7,726 nucleotides of DNA from Phyllobacteriaceae bacterium UBA1059. GTDB lineage: Bacteria; Pseudomonadota; Alphaproteobacteria; Rhizobiales; Rhizobiaceae. Both the position numbers and the translations under genes were made by a program. Positions 6,034 through 7,726 of the stretch are shown here, one piece after another (the first letter of the stretch is position 1; each line of letters starts with the position of its first letter). The stretch is from assembly GCA_002316345.1 (NCBI GenBank), contig DCDI01000092.1:1878-9603 (forward strand), read 5' to 3'. The notes under the pieces are model-generated. The model was given only the letters and a program-made list of their open reading frames with translations, ran no database searches and was not told the origin of the DNA.

Positions 6034-6064
6034 GAAGGCCCTTCAGCTCGCGCTCGCTGGCTTA

Positions 6065-6095
6065 AAGCGCGCATATAATGAAAGTCTGCGCGCTT
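6065..6095 (-). terminator. Hairpin in the cvpA-purF gap, possible attenuator
   Basis: AAGCGCGCA (6065-6073) pairs perfectly with 6087-6095, 9 bp, with a 13-base AT-rich loop. It fills most of the 68-base gap between cvpA and purF. On the minus strand only TTTAA follows the stem, so it is a weak terminator at best. It may attenuate readthrough into purF or stabilise one of the two messages. The loop contains TATAAT on the plus strand, but no gene on that strand would use it. Confidence 0.4.
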
Positions 6096-6101
6096 CGCCA
6101 C

Positions 6102-6752
6102 TCAGTTGTTCGTGACGCCGTTATTTTGAGCCGGTTCACCTTCCGGCGTAGAGTCAGAGCCAGGTGCTGCATCAAGGCCCGGCGCCGTGTCGTTCGCCGA
6201 AGGCTCCGTAGGCGTCTCGGGTGCCGGTGTCGCTTCTTCTTCCTGGCCCCTGATCCGATCGAAGATCGAATTGTCTGGATCGGACGGCAGCAGCGCTTCG
6301 ATCCGCGCACCGATATTTTCCAGCATCGGACGCGACTTCGCGAACGTCACCCAGGCCGGCGGATTGGCACCAACGAGCCAGTTGAAGAACAGCAGGGCGA
6401 CTGCGACGACAAGTATGCCGCGCGCCGCGCCGTACAGGAAGCCGAGCGTGCGATCGAGCGCGCCAACGCGACTGTCGATGATGAAGTCGGCGATCTTCAT
6501 CGTGATGACCGTCACCAGGATCAGGGCGATCACGAAGATCACGGCCGCCGAAGCGGCCAGCGCAAGTTTCTCATTGTCGATGTAAGGCGTGAGATAGGGC
6601 AGGGCGACGGGGTAGAAGAAGTAGGCCGCCGCCGCCGCCGCGATCCAGGATGCGATCGACAGGATTTCGCGCGAGAAGCCACGTACCATGGCGAGCAAGG
6701 CGGATACGAGGGTGAACCCGATGAGGATTCCGTCGAGCAATGTGATCGGCAT
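6102..6752 (-). CDS. cvpA: CvpA family inner-membrane protein
   Basis: This 216-residue protein matches the CvpA family (named for a role in colicin V production; in some bacteria important for envelope stress and bile tolerance). Four hydrophobic segments are visible at about 5-22, 30-52, 63-88 and 104-126. The family motifs VRGFSREI (23-30) and ALDRTLGFLYGAARG (98-112) are present. After residue about 165 comes a soluble acidic tail rich in Pro, Glu, Thr and Ala, low in complexity and probably disordered. The start at 6752 is chosen because AAGGGGA lies just upstream and MPITLLDGIL is a typical family start; the in-frame ATG at 6791 gives an unsupported 13-residue extension. It sits 48 bases after radA and 68 bases before purF on the same strand, a common order in Hyphomicrobiales. 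A run of six alanines (38-43) is encoded by a GCC-like repeat. Confidence 0.9.
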   Translation of the reverse strand: MPITLLDGILIGFTLVSALLAMVRGFSREILSIASWIAAAAAAYFFYPVALPYLTPYIDNEKLALAASAAVIFVIALILVTVITMKIADFIIDSRVGALDRTLGFLYGAARGILVVAVALLFFNWLVGANPPAWVTFAKSRPMLENIGARIEALLPSDPDNSIFDRIRGQEEEATPAPETPTEPSANDTAPGLDAAPGSDSTPEGEPAQNNGVTNN

Positions 6753-6800
6753 GGTTCCCCTTAAGTCGCCGTCGAAACAGTATTCGCCCAACGCGGGCTG

Positions 6801-7726
6801 TTAGTCGCCGTCAGTGCTTCCGCGCTTCGTTGCCGCGATGCGTGCGACGAGATCGGCCAGAACGGAAGGCTGAAAAGATCGGGCGGAAAACGCGCCAACG
6901 GCATCGTCACCCACGACCGGCATCGCTGCTTGTCGAAAACCGAGCTTTTCTGCTTCTTTCATCCGCTGCGACGCATGCGCCACGGGCCTGACTGCACCCG
7001 AAAGGCTGATTTCGCCGAAATAAACGCAATCGGCAGGCAGAGCAAGGCCGGTCAGGGATGAGACGAGGGCGGCAGCGACGGCCAAATCGGCCGCGGGCTC
7101 GGTGATGCGGTAGCCGCCGGCGACGTTGAGATACACGTCATGCTGCGCAAAGCGCACGCCGCAATGGGTTTCGAGCACCGCCAGAACCATGGATAGCCGC
7201 GATGAGTCCCAGCCGACAACGGCGCGGCGCGGCGTGCCGAGCGGCGAGGGTGCCACCAGTGCCTGGATCTCCACCAGCACCGGCCGCGTGCCTTCCATAC
7301 CGGCGAACACGGCCGCACCGGGCGACTTGATGCTGCGCTCGCCCAGGAAAAGCTCGGAAGGATTGGCGACCTCGCGCAAACCCTTGTCCGACATTTCGAA
7401 CACGCCGATCTCGTCGGTGGGCCCAAAACGGTTCTTCACCGTGCGCAGAATGCGGTAGTGGTGGCCGCCTTCGCCTTCGAAATACAGCACGCCATCCACC
7501 ATGTGCTCGACCACGCGGGGGCCGGCGATTTGCCCTTCCTTGGTGACGTGGCCGACAAGCACGATCGCGGCACCGGTGGATTTCGCGTAGCGGATCATCG
7601 CCTGCGCAGAGGAGCGCACCTGCGTGACCGTGCCCGGCGCAGAGTCGGCCGTGTCGGTCCACAGCGTCTGGATCGAATCGAGGATCACGAGGTCGGGCCG
7701 CTTGCCATCCGCGATCGTCGCCAGGA
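6801..7726 (-). CDS. radA: DNA repair protein RadA (Sms), 5' part outside the window
   Basis: This is the C-terminal 307 residues of RadA, a RecA-like ATPase and branch-migration motor in recombination and repair; the full protein is usually about 460 residues. The frame is open to the right edge, so the zinc finger and Walker A are missing only because of the window limit. Visible landmarks are the Walker B strand LVILDSIQTLWTD, VLVGHVTKEGQIAGPRVVEHMVD, the RadA-specific KNRFG motif (7422-7436), and a Lon-like C-terminal domain with NVAGGYRITEPAADLAVAAALVSS and GEISLSGAVRPV. The stop is TAA at 6803-6801. The apparent GTG start at 7688 is an internal valine, because the upstream codons (ATIADGKRPDL) continue the family sequence. 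It precedes cvpA by 48 bases. Confidence 0.96.
   Translation of the reverse strand, partial: LATIADGKRPDLVILDSIQTLWTDTADSAPGTVTQVRSSAQAMIRYAKSTGAAIVLVGHVTKEGQIAGPRVVEHMVDGVLYFEGEGGHHYRILRTVKNRFGPTDEIGVFEMSDKGLREVANPSELFLGERSIKSPGAAVFAGMEGTRPVLVEIQALVAPSPLGTPRRAVVGWDSSRLSMVLAVLETHCGVRFAQHDVYLNVAGGYRITEPAADLAVAAALVSSLTGLALPADCVYFGEISLSGAVRPVAHASQRMKEAEKLGFRQAAMPVVGDDAVGAFSARSFQPSVLADLVARIAATKRGSTDGD

Noticed and set aside
4951..6078. 375-codon plus-strand open frame antisense to purF
   Set aside because: It lies opposite purF, whose product is clearly recognisable; the protein is Arg/Asp/His-rich with no family resemblance, as expected for an antisense shadow in GC-rich DNA.
6074..6079. TATAAT on the plus strand as a -10 box
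   Set aside because: It is the loop of the cvpA-purF hairpin and no credible plus-strand gene follows.
6625..6639. GCC trinucleotide run in cvpA as a phase-variable repeat
   Set aside because: Only about five copies, and a triplet change would keep the frame; it just encodes an alanine run in a membrane helix.
6078..6764. 228-codon plus-strand open frame antisense to cvpA
   Set aside because: Extremely charged and low-complexity translation covering exactly the cvpA gene; no ribosome binding site stands out.
6764..6812. Ten-base direct repeat AGTCGCCGTC at 6764-6773 and 6803-6812
   Set aside because: Short, GC-rich, one copy being the end of the radA coding sequence; no inverted ends or other sign of an element.

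Overview
The window looks like a chromosomal segment of a GC-rich alphaproteobacterium, most likely order Hyphomicrobiales (Rhizobiales), Brucella/Ochrobactrum/Phyllobacterium-like. This rests on the radA-cvpA-purF gene order, a GcvA-type LysR gene divergent from a small DUF1127-like gene, and the style of the polyol-binding protein. The organism is inferred from protein resemblance only; no search was run.

Right part (7726 to 4525, minus strand): a truncated radA (DNA recombination/repair ATPase), then cvpA (membrane protein) and purF (first enzyme of purine synthesis), closely spaced and co-oriented. A hairpin lies between cvpA and purF, and a strong terminator follows purF. Centre (4462 to 3953): a plus-strand small multidrug resistance gene of the SugE/Gdx guanidinium-exporter type. 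Its leader carries two hairpins with ACGA loops, the hallmark of the guanidine-II (mini-ykkC) riboswitch, placed just before the ribosome binding site. This pair forms a self-contained guanidine-sensing and export module lying between purF and a minus-strand short-chain dehydrogenase (3952 to 3191).

Left part: a 74-residue DUF1127-like gene (plus) and a GcvA-type LysR regulator (minus) diverge from a short intergenic region containing a palindromic T-N11-A site that overlaps the lysR ribosome binding site and start codon. Downstream of lysR, past a terminator, is a sorbitol/mannitol-type ABC transporter binding protein (SmoE-like), then two tandem hairpins, then the start of its permease gene.

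The most unusual observation is at the left edge. The permease frame begins as a normal MalF/SmoF-type permease, but after about residue 92 it continues in frame as the pore-helix/beta-domain junction of an MscS-type mechanosensitive channel. The switch falls in a short stretch (GGIALAL) that suits both families. This is either a real gene fusion or, more probably, a microhomology join (recombination or misassembly) near a contig edge. No gene-free stretch longer than 300 bases is present; the gaps are described where they hold structure.
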